DNA of 64,000 nt from Macrocybe gigantea (taxonomy: Eukaryota > Basidiomycota > Agaricomycetes > Agaricales > Callistosporiaceae). How positions within the stretch are numbered: the stretch's first letter is position 1; each line of letters begins with the position of its first letter. The position numbers and the translations under genes are program-made. The stretch covers positions 248,001-312,000 of the forward strand of contig SJRY01000228.1 of assembly GCA_011319805.1 (NCBI GenBank). Direction: 5' to 3'. Positions 62,801-64,000 of the stretch are shown here, in pieces. Below the pieces are notes generated by a model. That model ran no database searches. It was given only the letters and a program-made list of their open reading frames with translations, and had not been told where the DNA came from.

Positions 62801-64000
62801 GCAAGCAATGCAAAAAAGAACCGCGTTGGTTCGGAATTGAAAGCTATGGTTCGCGCTCCGGAGGGTTTTGCGATCGTCGGAGCTGACGTTGATTCGGAGG
62901 AACTCTGGATCTCCAGTTGCATGGGTGATGCGCAGTTTGGCTTGCATGGTGCCACAGCTCTTGGCTGGATGACTCTTGAGGGAACGAAAGCTGCCGGAAC
63001 GGACTTGCATTCAAAGACCGCGAGCATCCTTGGCATATCGCGGGACCAGGCCAAAGTCTTCAATTACTCTCGCATCTACGGCGCCGGAATGCGACATGCT
63101 GTCCTGCTGTTGTTGCAATCTAACGCTGGCATGCTCCCAGAAGAAGCACAAAAGCTCGCTGAAAACCTTTATGCGTCGACGAAGGGCAAGAACACTCACC
63201 GGACGGATATCTTTGAACGAAAGTTCTGGTTCGGAGGGACGGAGAGTTTCGTCTTCAATAAATTAGAAGAGATTGCGCTGTCCGACAAGCCGCAGACACC
63301 GGCCCTAGGGTGCGGAATTACCTATGCCTTGTCAAAGGAGTACCTCCCAGCGGAGTTCGGAGCTGATTACATGCCATCCCGTATCAACTGGGTGGTTCAG
63401 TCATCTGGCGTCGACTACCTTCACCTCCTGATTGTCTCTATGGATTATCTCATCGCCAAATACGACATCAAGGCCAGATACCTGATATCCGTTCACGACG
63501 AGCTCCGATATTTGGTTGAAGAGAAGGACAAGTACAGGGCCGCCCTGGCACTCCAGATAGCCAATCTCTGGACTCGAAGCTTTTTCGCATACAAGCTGGG
63601 TATGGATGACCTTCCTCAGGGTGTCGCATTCTTTTCCTCGGTGGACGTTGACCGTGTCCTGAGGAAAGAGGTCGATATGCCGTGCGTGACCCCATCACAG
63701 CCTGACCCTATCCCGCCCGGAGAAAGTTTGGATATCATTGGCGTTTTGAATAAGACAAACGGAGGCTCACTCTGGAGCGACGGTCGTCCTATGGAGGAGA
63801 CTGCGCAACGAAACCTTGTGGGTAATTTGGATGGATACACCAAACCTGATTGCCTCAATCAACGCGCGAGCAGCGCCGCATTCTTGCGGGCGCAGGCTAC
63901 CGATGATTTTGGCGAAGTCAAAGGCCTCGCACAAAAATATTATGGCAAGAAGTTTTCGGGCGGCATTGGCGGTACGAAAGGCAAGAAAAATTCCTCGACC
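59845..64000 (+). CDS. MIP1: Mitochondrial DNA polymerase gamma, catalytic subunit (3' end outside the window)
   Basis: The replicative polymerase of mitochondrial DNA, with proofreading. Exons: 59845-60049, 60185-61611, and 61661 to beyond 64000; 1324 residues are visible. The start MLGSVRGFTRRPNSPLLRWF is a mitochondrial presequence. Exonuclease motifs are VFDVEA (Exo I), VVGHNVAYDRAKV (Exo II) and YCANDVYVTHRVY (Exo III). Between Exo II and Exo III lies a charged, probably coiled-coil insert (about 60910-61110). Polymerase motifs are VGADVDSEELWISS (A), RDQAKVFNYSRIYGAGMRHA (B) and ISVHDELRYL (C), all intact. The reading frame is still open at the window edge, after a Gly/Lys-rich stretch (GGIGGTKGKK), so the C-terminal extension continues into the next sequence. 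Confidence 0.95.

Overview
This is a eukaryotic nuclear window from a filamentous basidiomycete, most likely an Agaricomycete. Protein genes are split by many short (about 45-80 bp) introns, mostly GT-AG. Orthologues of fungal proteins such as SCAP, PDX1, KNR4/SMI1 and MIP1 sit close together on both strands without operons. No rRNA, tRNA, CRISPR array or intact transposon was found. The species cannot be named from sequence alone.

Layout. 0-6 kb: two tandem copies of a very small secreted cysteine-rich peptide gene (-), a membrane-protein gene of unknown function (+), and an aldo/keto reductase (+). 6.6-21.4 kb: a large membrane-anchored beta-propeller/amidohydrolase fusion (+), eRF1 (-) head-to-head with the RNase P/MRP subunit Rpp20/Pop7 (+), a TauD/TfdA dioxygenase (+), an unknown protein gene read in three frames (+), a MIF-family tautomerase (-), and a PI-PLC X-domain protein (+). 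21.4-31.2 kb: glutathione reductase (-), a gene-poor 4 kb, and a Ser/Pro-rich unknown protein (-). 31.2-38 kb is a 6.9-kb stretch with no supportable gene. 38-45 kb: a broken large-subunit catalase (-), a degenerate PDX1-like gene (+), the checkpoint clamp subunit Rad1 (-), and an intact PDX1 (-). 45-64 kb: SCAP (+), an F-box protein (-), an MSC7-type aldehyde dehydrogenase (-), KNR4/SMI1 (-), succinyl-CoA:3-ketoacid CoA transferase (-), and mitochondrial DNA polymerase gamma (+), which runs off the right edge.

How the genes relate. They are mostly housekeeping genes that share short divergent promoters: eRF1/POP7, MIF/PLC, PDX1/SCAP, catalase/PDX1-like and SCOT/MIP1. Several products are mitochondrial: PDX1, SCOT, MIP1, and possibly one form of glutathione reductase. 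Redox functions recur (glutathione reductase, catalase remnant, aldo/keto reductase, aldehyde dehydrogenase), but there is no evidence of a coregulated cluster.

Most notable points: a PDX1 duplicate that has lost the lipoyl lysine; a catalase with a nonsense codon and four apparent indels; an AUG-less in-frame presequence upstream of glutathione reductase; micro-exons carrying catalytic residues; and single-base contractions, mostly next to C runs, that break three otherwise conserved genes and look more like assembly error than decay.
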